DNA from: Plantactinospora sp. KBS50
Lineage (GTDB): Bacteria; Actinomycetota; Actinomycetes; Mycobacteriales; Micromonosporaceae
Reading direction: 5' to 3'
Length of the DNA: 64,000 nucleotides
Assembly: GCF_002285795.1 (NCBI RefSeq)
Contig: NZ_CP022961.1
Coordinates: 2,732,001 to 2,796,000, forward strand
Positions 46,364-55,548 of this stretch are shown in pieces. Below the pieces are notes generated by a model. The model saw only the letters and a list, made by a program, of their open reading frames with translations. It had not been told where the DNA came from and did not search any database. A program made the position numbers and the translations under genes. The stretch's first letter is position 1, and every line of letters begins with the position of its first letter.

Positions 46364-47212
46364 ATGTCGCCCTGGGACTTCCTGGCCGACCTGGCCAATC
46401 CGGACCTCGCGTTCCTGCCGAAGGCGCTCGCCGTCGCGACGATGTCCGCGATCATGTGCGGCGTGATCGGCTGCTACGTCGTCCTGCGCGGGATGGCCTT
46501 CATCGGCGACGCCGTCGCGCACGCGGTGTTCCCCGGACTTGCCGTGGCGTTCGTCCTCTCCGGCAGCCTGGTGCTCGGCGGCACGGTCGCCGGCGTGCTG
46601 ACCGCGCTGCTGATCGCGGTCGTCTCGCAGAACCGCCGGCTCCGGGAGGACTCGGTCATCGGGATCTTCTTCGTCGCCGCCTTCGCCGTGGGCATCGTGG
46701 TCATCTCGCGGGCACCCGGCTACGCGGGATCGCTGCAACAGTTCCTGTTCGGCTCGATCACCGGGATCCCGGACAGCGACCTGTACGTGGTCGCCGGTAC
46801 CGGCGTGTTGCTGATGCTGACGACGTTTCTGCTGCACCGGGGGTTCGTCACGGTCAGCCTGGACCGGGAGACGGCCCGGGCGCTGGGGCTGCGGGTCTTC
46901 TGGCTCGACGTCGCGCTGTACGTGCTGGTCACGCTCGCGGTGGTGATGGCGGTGCAGACCATCGGCAACGTCCTGGTGCTCGCGCTGCTGGTGACCCCGG
47001 CGTCGACCGCCCGGCTGCTCACCGAACGGCTCGCGGTGATGATGTGGCTGGCGCCGTCGATCGGCGCGGCGGGGGCGCTGGTGGGCCTGTACCTCTCCTG
47101 GTCCTGGGACCTGCCGACCGGCGGCACGATCGTGTTGACGCTCGCCGTCGTCTTCCTGGCGGCCTGTCTGCTGGCACCCCGGCATGGACTCCTGGCCCGC
47201 CTCGCTCGCTGA
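46364..47212 (+). CDS. Metal ABC transporter permease (ZnuB/anchored-repeat type)
   Basis: 282 residues with about eight transmembrane segments and the family region LRGMAFIGDAVAHAVFPG, where His and Asp contribute to metal passage. The late LVTPASTARLL segment is also typical of ABC-3 permeases. ATG 46364 follows the ATPase stop by one base; GTG 46355 overlapping that gene is an alternative. It completes the importer. Confidence 0.92.
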   Translation: MSPWDFLADLANPDLAFLPKALAVATMSAIMCGVIGCYVVLRGMAFIGDAVAHAVFPGLAVAFVLSGSLVLGGTVAGVLTALLIAVVSQNRRLREDSVIGIFFVAAFAVGIVVISRAPGYAGSLQQFLFGSITGIPDSDLYVVAGTGVLLMLTTFLLHRGFVTVSLDRETARALGLRVFWLDVALYVLVTLAVVMAVQTIGNVLVLALLVTPASTARLLTERLAVMMWLAPSIGAAGALVGLYLSWSWDLPTGGTIVLTLAVVFLAACLLAPRHGLLARLAR

Positions 47213-47335
47213 GGGGGCGGCTGGTTCTGGATGATGCCGGGTGGGTGCGGTTGGTGGCGTGTGGTACCGGATCGGCGGCCTCGCGTGCGGCGGGTACGCT
47301 GTGCTTCCGCCAGCCTCCTGACCCTGGAGTACACA

Positions 47336-48175
47336 GTGGATCACGTTGCCGAACCCGTCGACGACGCGCAGAGTCCGAAGCGGAAGGCGCCGGTGGGTGT
47401 CGACGCCAATGTGCCGAGCGTGGCGCGGGTCTACGACGCGCTGCTGGGCGGCAAGGACAACTTCGCTGTCGACCGGGCCATCGCCGACCAGCTCATGAAG
47501 CTGACTCCCGGCGGGGCCAACGTGCCGATCTACAACCGGGCCGTGCTGGGGCGCGGCGTCCGCCACATGATCAGCCAGGGCATCGACCAGTTCATCGACC
47601 TCGGCGCCGGGCTGCCGACGGTGCAGAACACGCACGAGGTCGCGCAGCGCGAAAACCCAGAGGCCAAGGTGGTCTACGTCGACAACGACCCCATGGTGCT
47701 GGTGCACGGTCGCGCCCTGTTGGCAGAGAACGGGAACACCACGGTCATCACGGCCGACTTCTGCGATCCCGACGAGGTGCTGAACAACCGGGACCTGCGC
47801 GCCCTGATCGACTTCGACCGGCCGGTCGGGCTGCTGATGGTGGCCGTACTGCACCACCTCGACGACGCGCAGCGTCCCGCCGAGCTGGTCGCTCGCTACC
47901 TGGAGGCGATTCCGTCCGGCAGCTTCGTGTTCATCACCCACTTCATCGACGGTGGCGAGGAGACCGCCGAGATCGAGCGGGTGCTGCTCACCGACCTGGG
48001 CAGCGGACGGTTCCGCAGCTTCGACGAGGTCCGCGGCTTCTTCGACGGCATGGAGCTGCTGGAGCCGGGGGTCGTCTACAACCCGCTCTGGCGTCCGGAC
48101 CCGGGTGACGTCGTACCCGAGCCGATGAGCTTCGCCGGGAAGATCATCGGCGCCGGCCTGGGCCGCAAGCCGTAA
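47336..48175 (+). CDS. SAM-dependent methyltransferase, DUF574 type
   Basis: 279 residues from GTG 47336, preceded by GGAG. The motif SVARVYDALLGGKDNF near residue 28 and the SAM-binding segment FIDLGAGLPTVQNTHEVA are signatures of this family, which is greatly expanded in actinomycetes. VYVDNDPMV contains the acidic residue expected to bind the ribose. Substrate unknown. It has its own upstream gap of about 120 bp after the permease, so it is probably a separate transcription unit. Confidence 0.9.
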   Translation: MDHVAEPVDDAQSPKRKAPVGVDANVPSVARVYDALLGGKDNFAVDRAIADQLMKLTPGGANVPIYNRAVLGRGVRHMISQGIDQFIDLGAGLPTVQNTHEVAQRENPEAKVVYVDNDPMVLVHGRALLAENGNTTVITADFCDPDEVLNNRDLRALIDFDRPVGLLMVAVLHHLDDAQRPAELVARYLEAIPSGSFVFITHFIDGGEETAEIERVLLTDLGSGRFRSFDEVRGFFDGMELLEPGVVYNPLWRPDPGDVVPEPMSFAGKIIGAGLGRKP

Positions 48176-48217
48176 CGCGGCGCGGCCGGCGCGGGAGCCG
48201 GGCGGGGCTGCCCGTGA

Positions 48218-48703
48218 TCAGGGCTGCGCCGGAAGTTCCTTGCGGTAGCGGCGGCAGGGCACGGTGATCGTCGCGCCGTCGTGTTCGGCGGCGTAGTCGT
48301 ACGGGCCGTCATCACGCCAACCGGAGGTCTCGTAGAAGCGGCGTGCTCGGGCGTTGCCCGCCACCACCGCCAGCCACGCCCCGCCGTGCCCGGCCCCGGC
48401 GACCTGGTGCTCCGCCTCGGCGAGCAGCCGGCCCGCGAGGCCGCTGCCGCGGTGCGCCGCCGCCACGTACACCTGTTCCACCTCGTCGGCGACGACCGTG
48501 ACGAAACCCGCCAGCGCGCCGTCGACCTCGGCGACCGTGGTGCTGTCGATCCGATCGGCCGCCCGGGGCCGGAACGATTCCGGCGTACGGGCGGCGACCA
48601 GTTCCTCCGGTACGTGCCCGAGGTGTCCGTCGCGCCAACCGGCCGCCCACACCTCGGCAATGGCCCCGGCATCGACGGGGCGGGCGGGGCGAAGCTGGAT
48701 CAT
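48218..48703 (-). CDS. GNAT-family N-acetyltransferase
   Basis: 161 residues, standard for the family. The acetyl-CoA pyrophosphate loop is HRGSGLAGRLL, followed by NARARRFYETSGW, the usual C-terminal strand-helix. Substrate unknown. It is convergent with the DUF574 methyltransferase. It lies 78 bp downstream of the wecB gene on the same strand, possibly in the same unit. Confidence 0.88.
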   Translation of the reverse strand: MIQLRPARPVDAGAIAEVWAAGWRDGHLGHVPEELVAARTPESFRPRAADRIDSTTVAEVDGALAGFVTVVADEVEQVYVAAAHRGSGLAGRLLAEAEHQVAGAGHGGAWLAVVAGNARARRFYETSGWRDDGPYDYAAEHDGATITVPCRRYRKELPAQP

Positions 48704-48781
48704 GCGGTGACCGTAGCAGGGCCGCGGCCCTGCGCCGGTGGGTCCGCCCTGGCGAAGGATGACCGCCGTCGGTGGTGGGGC

Positions 48782-50044
48782 TCAGCCGGGCGGGGCGTCC
48801 CGGGCGTCGGGTCCGCCCTCACCGACGGTGGACCGGTCGGGTACCCGCTGGGCGGCCCGCGGGTCCGGATGCGACGGGTGGCCGACGCCGGGGGAGCCGC
48901 CCCGCCGCGGGGAGACCGGGTGCGGCGTAGCGGGCAGGCCCAGCAGCGTGCCGATGGCGCGTACGCAGCGCTCAGCGGCGTGGCCGTCGCCGAAGACCAG
49001 CCGTCCCGCGGTCGGTGCGGGCTGGTCCAGCCGGCGCAGCACGGCGTCCACGATCCGCTGTGGATCGGTGCCGACGAGGTCGCCGAGGCGATGGTGGATG
49101 ATCTCCGGCCGTTCGGTGGCGGCCCGGGTGACGACGAGCGGCACGCCGAGGCTGGCGGCCTCCTCCTGGAGGCCGCCGGAGTCGGTGACCACCACCCGCG
49201 CGGCGCGCAGCAGCCCGATCATTTCGGGGTACGTGACGGGGGCGAGCAGCCGGACCTGGGGCGCGTCGGCGAACCGGGTCCGGACCTGCTCGGCCAGCCG
49301 CGGGTTGGGGTGGGTGATGAGCGCGAGTTCGACGTCGGGCCGGCGGGTGAGCACGTCGCCCAACGCGTCGAGGACCCGCGCGATCCCGGCGCCCCAGTTC
49401 TCCCGGCGGTGCATGGTGGCCACCACGAGGTGACGGTGCGGGTCGACCCAGTGCGGCGTGCGGGCCAGGCCGTCCCGGAGCAGGAGCTGTACGGCGTCGA
49501 CGACCGTGTTGCCGGTCACGACGACGCGTTCGGCGGGCACCGCCTCGGCGCACAGGTTGTCCCGGGCGGTCCGGGTGGGGGCCAGGTGCAGGGACGCCAA
49601 CCGGGCGATCATCGCCCGGTTGGCCTCCTCCGGGAAGGGTTGGTGGACGTCGTGGCTGCGCAGCCCGGCTTCGAGGTGGACGACCGGTATCCGGTGCCAG
49701 AATGCCGTGACCGCACCGACCAGCGCGGTGGTGGTGTCGCCGTGTACCACCACGGCGTCCGGGCGGCGGCGGGTGAGCTGGCCGTCGACCGCCTGGATCA
49801 GCTCGGCGGCGAGTTCGGCCAGCGCCCCGGTGCGGCGGGTGGGTGTCAGGGTGACGTCGGTGTGCAGCCCGAACGGGGCCAGTGCCTCGGCGACCCGTCC
49901 GGGCTGCTGACCGGAGTCGACAACCGACGTGGTCAGGCGTGGGTCGTGACAGAGCAGCCGCACGATCGGCGCAACCTTGACCCCCTCGGGTCGGGTTCCG
50001 GCCAGGACCATGATCTCTTGTGGCACCACTCTGTCACGACCCAT
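48782..50044 (-). CDS. wecB: UDP-N-acetylglucosamine 2-epimerase (non-hydrolysing)
   Basis: About 420 residues with the family N-terminus VLAGTRPEGVKVAP, then VVHGDTTTALVGA, HLEAGLRSHD, PEEANRAMI and the late DSGGLQEEAASLGVP. It interconverts UDP-GlcNAc and UDP-ManNAc for surface polysaccharide. The stop of the upstream sorting-substrate gene is followed directly by GTGATG, so start 50044 or 50047 is ambiguous and coupling is expected. The last 35 residues are a polar, probably disordered extension. Confidence 0.92.
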   Translation of the reverse strand: MGRDRVVPQEIMVLAGTRPEGVKVAPIVRLLCHDPRLTTSVVDSGQQPGRVAEALAPFGLHTDVTLTPTRRTGALAELAAELIQAVDGQLTRRRPDAVVVHGDTTTALVGAVTAFWHRIPVVHLEAGLRSHDVHQPFPEEANRAMIARLASLHLAPTRTARDNLCAEAVPAERVVVTGNTVVDAVQLLLRDGLARTPHWVDPHRHLVVATMHRRENWGAGIARVLDALGDVLTRRPDVELALITHPNPRLAEQVRTRFADAPQVRLLAPVTYPEMIGLLRAARVVVTDSGGLQEEAASLGVPLVVTRAATERPEIIHHRLGDLVGTDPQRIVDAVLRRLDQPAPTAGRLVFGDGHAAERCVRAIGTLLGLPATPHPVSPRRGGSPGVGHPSHPDPRAAQRVPDRSTVGEGGPDARDAPPG

Positions 50045-50047
50045 CAC

Positions 50048-50905
50048 TCAGCCCCGCACCGTCTGCCGGCGGCGGTGCAGGACGAGCCCGCCCGTCCCGG
50101 CGATGATCGCGCCGAGGCCGAGGGCGATCGGGGCTCCGGCGAGCGGGATCGCCGGCACCGGGGGCGCCACGGCGTTGGGCCCGCAGTCGACCGCACCGAT
50201 CTCGACGGAGGCGAGCGTTCCGCCGAGCGCCGAGATGTCCAGGGCGGTGACGCTGAGCTCCCCGGGCGTGGAGCTGGACTGCTCGTTGAGGGTCAGGCTC
50301 AGCACTCCGGGCACGCTCAACCCGGTGTTGGGTGCCGGGTTGGCCGGCAGCGAGAGCAGGGTCGTGGGTACGCCGAGGATCGTGGACACGATCCGCGCGT
50401 TGACCAGGCTCGCCGAGCCGGTCGCGGACGGGCTGCTCGTCGCCGTGCAGGACGCGTAGAGGGCGTCGGCGACGAGGGTGATGGTGGCCAGCCCGTTGGT
50501 GCCCAGCGTGAGGGTCACCTCGGCGCCGGGGGTCACGGTGCAGTCGCCACCGGAGCCGATGGTGAAGGTGCCGGCGCTGCCGAGCACCCCGGCGCAGGCC
50601 GCGGACGTCCCGTCGTTGAAGGCGCGGACGTACTGGCCCAGGACGCCCGCCGTGATGACGGTCTGGCCGCCGAGTACGGACAGCGGCGGGTTGGTGTCCC
50701 CGGAGATGGACTCGGTCGTGCCGTCGTTGGTGGCGGTGGCCGTTCCGGAGCTTGCCAGACCGCCTCCGACCAGGCTGATCTGCAACGCCGAGGCGCTGGC
50801 CTGTGACGTGTCGGCCAGCGCCGGCGAGGCGATGACCAGGGCCATCGTCAGGCCGCCGGCGATTGCCGCGGCGGTCCGGGCGAGGCCCGATCCTAGCTTG
50901 TGCAT
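50048..50905 (-). CDS. Secreted protein, probable exosortase substrate (choice-of-anchor P-like)
   Basis: 285 residues. The signal peptide is long (cleavage likely after ALA near residue 31). The mature region is Ser/Thr/Gly-rich and beta-like, with several lone cysteines. The C-terminus reads VPAIPLAGAPIALGLG, then a hydrophobic helix and RRR, a tripartite sorting tail without LPxTG. This and the exosortase two genes upstream suggest it is the enzyme's target. Its start overlaps the end of the glycosyltransferase gene by 13 bp. Confidence 0.7.
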   Translation of the reverse strand: MHKLGSGLARTAAAIAGGLTMALVIASPALADTSQASASALQISLVGGGLASSGTATATNDGTTESISGDTNPPLSVLGGQTVITAGVLGQYVRAFNDGTSAACAGVLGSAGTFTIGSGGDCTVTPGAEVTLTLGTNGLATITLVADALYASCTATSSPSATGSASLVNARIVSTILGVPTTLLSLPANPAPNTGLSVPGVLSLTLNEQSSSTPGELSVTALDISALGGTLASVEIGAVDCGPNAVAPPVPAIPLAGAPIALGLGAIIAGTGGLVLHRRRQTVRG

Positions 50906-52397
50906 GTGAGATCTCTCTTTCCGTGCTTCGTGGCGATGTTGGGATGGTTCGCCGGGGTGGACTGCACGGGGGGATGCGGGCCCGTGGGGGCACCGCTGGG
51001 AGGGGCGTCGTCGAGGGTGGCGGCGCCGGTCGGCCGGGCCGGGTTCGTTGCGCCGCGGGCGCGGCCGGGACGCCGGGTCTGGTCGCCCACCCGGTCGGTC
51101 TTCTGCCACTCGGACCGGGACGCGAGCAGCCGGCCGAAGGCGACCCAGACGGCCACCGACTGCAGATAGCTGTAGAACCAGTGACCGACGCCCAGGCTCA
51201 CCGCCGCGCCCATGGACAGGTGCGGCTCGCAGCGGTTGCGGTAGACCAGTCCCCAGACCGAGAAGGGAAGGACGCCGAAGACCGCCACCAGCGGGATCAC
51301 CCCCAGCCGCCCGCGGTCCACCAGCCGAGGAGGCCGTCGGGAGTGCGGGCGACGTACCAGCCGAGGACGGCCAGACAGCCGAGGTAGATCGGGGTGCCGA
51401 TGAGCTGGAACCAGGGGGCGGCGAGGAAGTGTGCGATCTCCAGGGTGGCGGAGTTGCCGATGCGCCGGGAGTGCAGGACGGCGCCCAGGTAGCGGGCACA
51501 CTGCATCGAGCCCTGCGCCCAGCGGGCGCGTTGCCGGATGAGCGGCCGGACCCGGGTCAGCGCCTCCTGGGCGACCCAGGTCTCGGGGCAGTACTCGGTG
51601 CGGCTGCCCTGGAGCAGGATGTGCAGGCCGAGTTCGAAGTCCTCCAGCAGCGCGCCGTGCCACGGGGTGCCGTGCGCGGCGGCGAGTTGCTTCAGCAGGG
51701 ACGCGCGGGTGAACTGGCCGTTGCCGCCCATGGCGACGCTGGCGGTGCGCCGGCGCAGGGACTGCATGGCGGCGATCGGTGCCCGGAACTCCATGTCCTG
51801 CAGCCGGACCAGCAGCCGGGACAGCCGCCCGAGACCGGTGCTGGGCCGGGCGCACTGCATCATCCGGACCTCGACCTGTACGGCGGCCACGTCCGCGGAT
51901 CCGAAGTAGCGGGGGCCGGCGAGCGCGGCACGGCAGCGGGGGTCCAGGTAGCTGTCGGCGTCCAGGACGCCGACGATGATGCGTTCGGGATCGGTCTGGG
52001 CCGGCAGCCGGGATTCGATCGCCTGCCAGGCGGCGTTGAGCGCGGCCCCCTTGCCCTGCATCGCGTCCGGCAGCCGCCGGGACACGATCCGGACCCGGGG
52101 ATCGGCGGCGAACGAGTGCAGGATCGCGCCGGTGCCGTCCTCGGATGCGTCGTCGACGCACCAGACCGTGACCTCGGGCAGGTCGCGGAGCAGCCGGTGC
52201 AGGGTGCCGGCGATGACGCTGCTCTCGTTGCGGCACGGAATGACGACGTGCCAGTCGAAGCGGGTGTGGTCGCCGCCGGTGGAGCGCTGCGTGCGCAGGT
52301 GCAGCACCAGGATGCTCAGCACGTAGGCGCAGAAGTAGACGCAGAGCAGGAACGCCGCGGTGTTCAGGACGGCGAGCGACTGGATCTCAATGGGCAC
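50893..52397 (-). CDS. Processive membrane family 2 glycosyltransferase (apparent frameshift)
   Basis: Read as one protein of about 501 residues after adding one C to the C5 run at 51300-51304 (plus strand). An N-terminal transmembrane helix is followed by a GT2 domain with VDDASEDGT, VLDADSYLD (DxD), LLEDFELG and QRARW (QxxRW). At least three C-terminal helices follow, spanning the repair site. This is the layout of cellulose/hyaluronan synthase-like enzymes that polymerise and extrude glycan. It lies between the exosortase and its probable substrate, overlapping both, so the three are one operon. The last 60 residues are polar. Confidence 0.86.
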
Positions 52398-52938
52398 CGC
52401 GTGCCCTCCTCGACCGGTCCCCGCGTCCGACGAGGAGAAGGAAGACGACGGTGACGGCGATCAGCCCGATCGTGCTGATCACGGAGCCGATCAGCACGTG
52501 GCTCCGTTCGTAGCCGACCTCGAAGCCCCAGATCTGCATCGACAGGACGACGGCGGTGAGCCGGATCTGGTTGACGACCACGAGCAGGCCGACCGCCAGG
52601 GCCACCGCGATCACGGCCCGGGGGACCGTGATCCGCCGGAAGCCGACCAGCAGTCCGGCGAGGACGAACGGCGGGACCAGCAGGAGGGCGACCGAACAGC
52701 CGGTGGACACCAGGAAGCCGACCCAGCGGTGGTCGAGCGGGAAGATCACCGCGGCGCCCACGGCGGTGGTGTGGGCAAGGCCGGTCGCGGACACCAGTCG
52801 CGCGTTCAGCCCTGCCTCCACGACCGCCACGGCGTGCCACCAGCGCAGCAGCGCCGCGCCCACGGCGACGCCGGAGACGGCACCGAGCGACACCCGCAGC
52901 CAGCCCAGCGTCGAGCGGACCGTCGATCCTGTGTTCAT
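52387..52938 (-). CDS. Exosortase-family transpeptidase (probably actinobacterial type P)
   Basis: 183 residues with five to six hydrophobic helices. The exosortase/archaeosortase triad is visible: Cys81 in VSTGCSVALL, Arg126 in VNQIRLTAV, His147 in YERSHVLIG. The spacing and membrane placement match the family, which cleaves C-terminal sorting tails and attaches proteins to lipid or glycan carriers. The start overlaps the small LATTG gene (ATGA) and the end overlaps the glycosyltransferase gene. The nearby polysaccharide genes are typical company for exosortases. Confidence 0.8.
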   Translation of the reverse strand: MNTGSTVRSTLGWLRVSLGAVSGVAVGAALLRWWHAVAVVEAGLNARLVSATGLAHTTAVGAAVIFPLDHRWVGFLVSTGCSVALLLVPPFVLAGLLVGFRRITVPRAVIAVALAVGLLVVVNQIRLTAVVLSMQIWGFEVGYERSHVLIGSVISTIGLIAVTVVFLLLVGRGDRSRRARGAH

Positions 52939-53084
52939 CGCGGTCGGCGGCCCAGGGTGGCGACCCAGAGGAACGCTCCGAGCATGATCAGGCCTATCCC
53001 CACGAGCAGCCAGGAATGGACCGCTACCCCTGTGGTGGCCAGTCCTCCGCTGACCCACGGGCCTTTCGGCGGACCCCCGTACAT
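52935..53084 (-). CDS. 49-residue LATTG-type mini membrane protein
   Basis: A short frame with ATG 53084, chosen because GAGGGG is eight bases upstream; the ATG at 53090 has only two. The sequence has GGLATTGVAV, a 20-residue hydrophobic helix, and the tail GRRPR: exactly the layout of a sortase or exosortase sorting signal, but with almost no mature domain before it. The stop overlaps the exosortase start, making it the first gene of that operon. Possible roles are a substrate, a membrane partner of the exosortase, or a detached sorting tail. Confidence 0.68.
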   Translation of the reverse strand: MYGGPPKGPWVSGGLATTGVAVHSWLLVGIGLIMLGAFLWVATLGRRPR

Positions 53085-53199
53085 CGCCATCACCCCTCGC
53101 CGCTAGTCGGTACTTCTACCTATAAAAGGAGCATATCGGGCACCAGGATGCTTGCACCCAGATCACATAAAGTGGGGAGGTATCGCCTCAGTGCCCCCG

Positions 53200-54285
53200 T
53201 CAGCGGGCGGCGCTCGCCGCCGCCGGCGCGGGCTCGGCCGTCTGTGGCTGGCGGGGCTGGTGTCCGCGCTGCGTCGCCCCGCCTCTGCGTCGCCGCGCCT
53301 CCCGGGCGGTCAGTTGTATCCCCTCGGCCACCCCGAGGGTGGGGCGCCAGCCGAGCTGCGCGAGCGCCTTGCTGCCGTCCAGCGCCATCCGGCGCGCCTC
53401 CTGGGGGTCCGGGTGCGGCACGTGGTGCGCGTCGATGTCGACGCCGACCGTCGAGCGCAGCAGCCGGAAGACGTCGTTGACGCTGGTCTGCCGGCCGGTC
53501 GCGATGTTGAGCAGCCCGGCACCCGGGTGGTGGCAGGCCCGGGCCACCGCGTCGGCCACGTCCGTGATGTGCACGAAGTCGCGGGTCTGCCGGCCGTCAC
53601 CGTGGATCGTCGGCGGTCGCCCGTCCAGCAGCGCCTCCAGCATCCGGCCGACCACGCCGGACCCGCCGCCCCCGCCCGCCGGGGGCGGGCCGTAGACGTT
53701 GCCGAAGGCCAGGGCGGTGTAGGCCAGGTCGTGCTCCCGCCGGTACCAGTCCAGGTAGCAGACCCCGACCGCCTTGCTGATCCCGTACGGCGTCGTCACC
53801 GCCAGCGGACGGTTCTCGCGCAGCGGCAGGCTGTCCGCCGGCACGCTGCCGTAGATGGCGCTGCTGGCCGCGTGGACGAAGAGCCGGACCCCGCTGCGCA
53901 CGCAGGCGTCGATCACGTTGATGGTCCCGAAGATGTTGACGTCGGCGTCGAACAGCGGCGACTCCTGGGCCGCGGGCAGGCTGCCCTGCGCCGCGAGATG
54001 CACCACCACGTCCGGCTCCCAGTCGTGGATCACCTCCATCGCCTCGGCGGTGCGGATGTCGCCCTTCAGGACGTCCGACTGGGACAGACCGCCGTACGCG
54101 GCGTCCGCGAGGTTCTCCACCCGGCCGGTGGAGAAGTCGTCCAACACCTTGACGTGAATGCCCATCAGCATGAGCCGGGCGACGACGTTGCTGCCGATGA
54201 AGCCGGCACCACCGGTCACGAGTACGCGGTTCGGGGCCGAGGTGGCGGGCGCGGTCGCCCCGGTCTGGGTGGACGTCATGTCCAT
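53200..54285 (-). CDS. NAD-dependent sugar-nucleotide epimerase/dehydratase (GalE-like SDR)
   Basis: 361 residues from ATG 54285, with AAGGAG six bases upstream; the open frame extends to 54381 but without a better ribosome site. The Rossmann motif VTGGAGFIGSNVVARL and the YGISK catalytic pair are present, with HAASSAIYG preceding them. The family converts UDP- or GDP-sugars, most likely 4-epimerisation or dehydration. The C-terminus (about 30 residues) is Arg/Gln/Pro/Ala-rich. It is divergent from the sugar transferase that opens the polysaccharide cluster. Confidence 0.9.
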   Translation of the reverse strand: MDMTSTQTGATAPATSAPNRVLVTGGAGFIGSNVVARLMLMGIHVKVLDDFSTGRVENLADAAYGGLSQSDVLKGDIRTAEAMEVIHDWEPDVVVHLAAQGSLPAAQESPLFDADVNIFGTINVIDACVRSGVRLFVHAASSAIYGSVPADSLPLRENRPLAVTTPYGISKAVGVCYLDWYRREHDLAYTALAFGNVYGPPPAGGGGGSGVVGRMLEALLDGRPPTIHGDGRQTRDFVHITDVADAVARACHHPGAGLLNIATGRQTSVNDVFRLLRSTVGVDIDAHHVPHPDPQEARRMALDGSKALAQLGWRPTLGVAEGIQLTAREARRRRGGATQRGHQPRQPQTAEPAPAAASAAR

Positions 54286-54513
54286 CGTGAACTCCTTGAC
54301 ACAGGTTGCTTTTCGGCCGGTATCGGCGGAGTGGTCGCCCGATCCCGCTACATCAAGCAGGAGTATCAGGCGAACCAGCACGAAAGGGACGTAAACCCAT
54401 ATAGATGAGCAAGCTTTTCTTTCGCTAAAAATAGGTTTTTCTGCCCATTAATGCTCCATAGTGCTCAACAGGCTTCCTGTCCATGCAGGCAGAGGTGAGG
54501 GAGGTGCGATCAG
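54286..54513. other. Divergent AT-richer promoter region of the polysaccharide cluster
   Basis: Between the epimerase and sugar transferase genes. The stretch 54380-54480 is conspicuously AT-rich for this genome (aagcttttctttcgctaaaa and nearby) and likely contains both promoters. No clear repeat or operator stands out. Confidence 0.5.
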
Positions 54514-55548
54514 GTGGGGCGATCACCGATCAGCGTTCCGGCCGACCGGCGATCGGCGGGCACGGCGGGACACGAGGACTGCCGACCGGCGGGCATCACC
54601 CGGTCCGGCAACGCCCGGCGTACCCCCGGCCGGCAGTCGGGGATCCCGGCCCGGCACCGTGCCGTGGTGGTGGAGCCGGCGCCGGGTTCGGCGACCGACC
54701 GCGACCGGCTCGACGCGGAGTTCGACGTCGTCCTGCGGCTGCCCGCCGACACCGGGGGCGAACGCCTGGCCGCCGCGCTGCGGCGGCTGCGCCCCCAACT
54801 GTTGCTGCTCAAGGACTCGCTGGAAAGCGTCGACGCCTCGACCGTGGCCGTGTGCCGGCAGTTCGGGGTGGAGATCTTCGTGCTGGCCCGGCCCGCCTAC
54901 GGCCTGCTGCCCACGCCGAGCCTGCGCCGGTTCGGCGGGCTGCCGTGGATCAGACTCAGGTCGGGGCAGGGTCGCCGCACCGGCGAGCGGGTCAAGCGGG
55001 CGATCGATCTCGGCATCGTCGCGCTCAGCGCGGTGCTGGTGCTTCCGCTGGTGGCCAGCATCGCGATCGCCGTGTCGTTCACCGGTCCGCCGTTCTACCG
55101 CCAGCGGCGCGTCGGGGCGGGCGGTCACCACTTCCACATGATCAAGTTCCGCACCATGCGGCCCGGCGCGGAACGGGACAGCGGACCGGTGCTCGCCCAG
55201 CCGGGGGACGCCCGGATCACCCGGATCGGCGGGTTCCTGCGTCGCACCCGGCTGGACGAACTCCCGCAACTGTGGAACGTCGTGCGCGGCGAGATGAGCC
55301 TGGTCGGTCCCCGGCCGGAGCGGCCCGAGTTCATCACCGGGTTCCGGCAACTGCCGCACTACGACCTGCGACACCTGATTCGACCCGGTCTCACCGGCCT
55401 CGCCCAACTCACCGGCGGCTACGCGGCCACCGTGGAGGAGAAGCTTCGCTGCGATCTGCTCTACCTGAACTGCCGGTCGCTGCGGATGGACCTGACCCTG
55501 CTGGCGCTGACCGCGCTGGAACTCGTCCGGGGGTTCCCCCGTGGCTAG
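54514..55548 (+). CDS. Initiating sugar transferase (undecaprenyl-phosphate sugar phosphotransferase)
   Basis: 344 residues. A single long hydrophobic helix (about 168-190, [15 protein letters not shown]) precedes the catalytic bacterial-sugar-transferase domain with [30 protein letters not shown] and [11 protein letters not shown]. It transfers sugar-1-phosphate to undecaprenyl phosphate, starting the repeat unit. The usual four N-terminal helices of WbaP-type enzymes are absent; instead a soluble region of about 150 residues precedes the helix. The GTG start is weakly supported. Confidence 0.9.
   Translation: MGRSPISVPADRRSAGTAGHEDCRPAGITRSGNARRTPGRQSGIPARHRAVVVEPAPGSATDRDRLDAEFDVVLRLPADTGGERLAAALRRLRPQLLLLKDSLESVDASTVAVCRQFGVEIFVLARPAYGLLPTPSLRRFGGLPWIRLRSGQGRRTGERVKRAIDLGIVALSAVLVLPLVASIAIAVSFTGPPFYRQRRVGAGGHHFHMIKFRTMRPGAERDSGPVLAQPGDARITRIGGFLRRTRLDELPQLWNVVRGEMSLVGPRPERPEFITGFRQLPHYDLRHLIRPGLTGLAQLTGGYAATVEEKLRCDLLYLNCRSLRMDLTLLALTALELVRGFPRG

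Noticed and set aside
53091-53199. Defined promoter for the exosortase operon around tataaaagg at 53121-53129
   Set aside because: The DNA is AT-rich and suggestive, but I cannot place a matching -35 and -10 pair with confidence.
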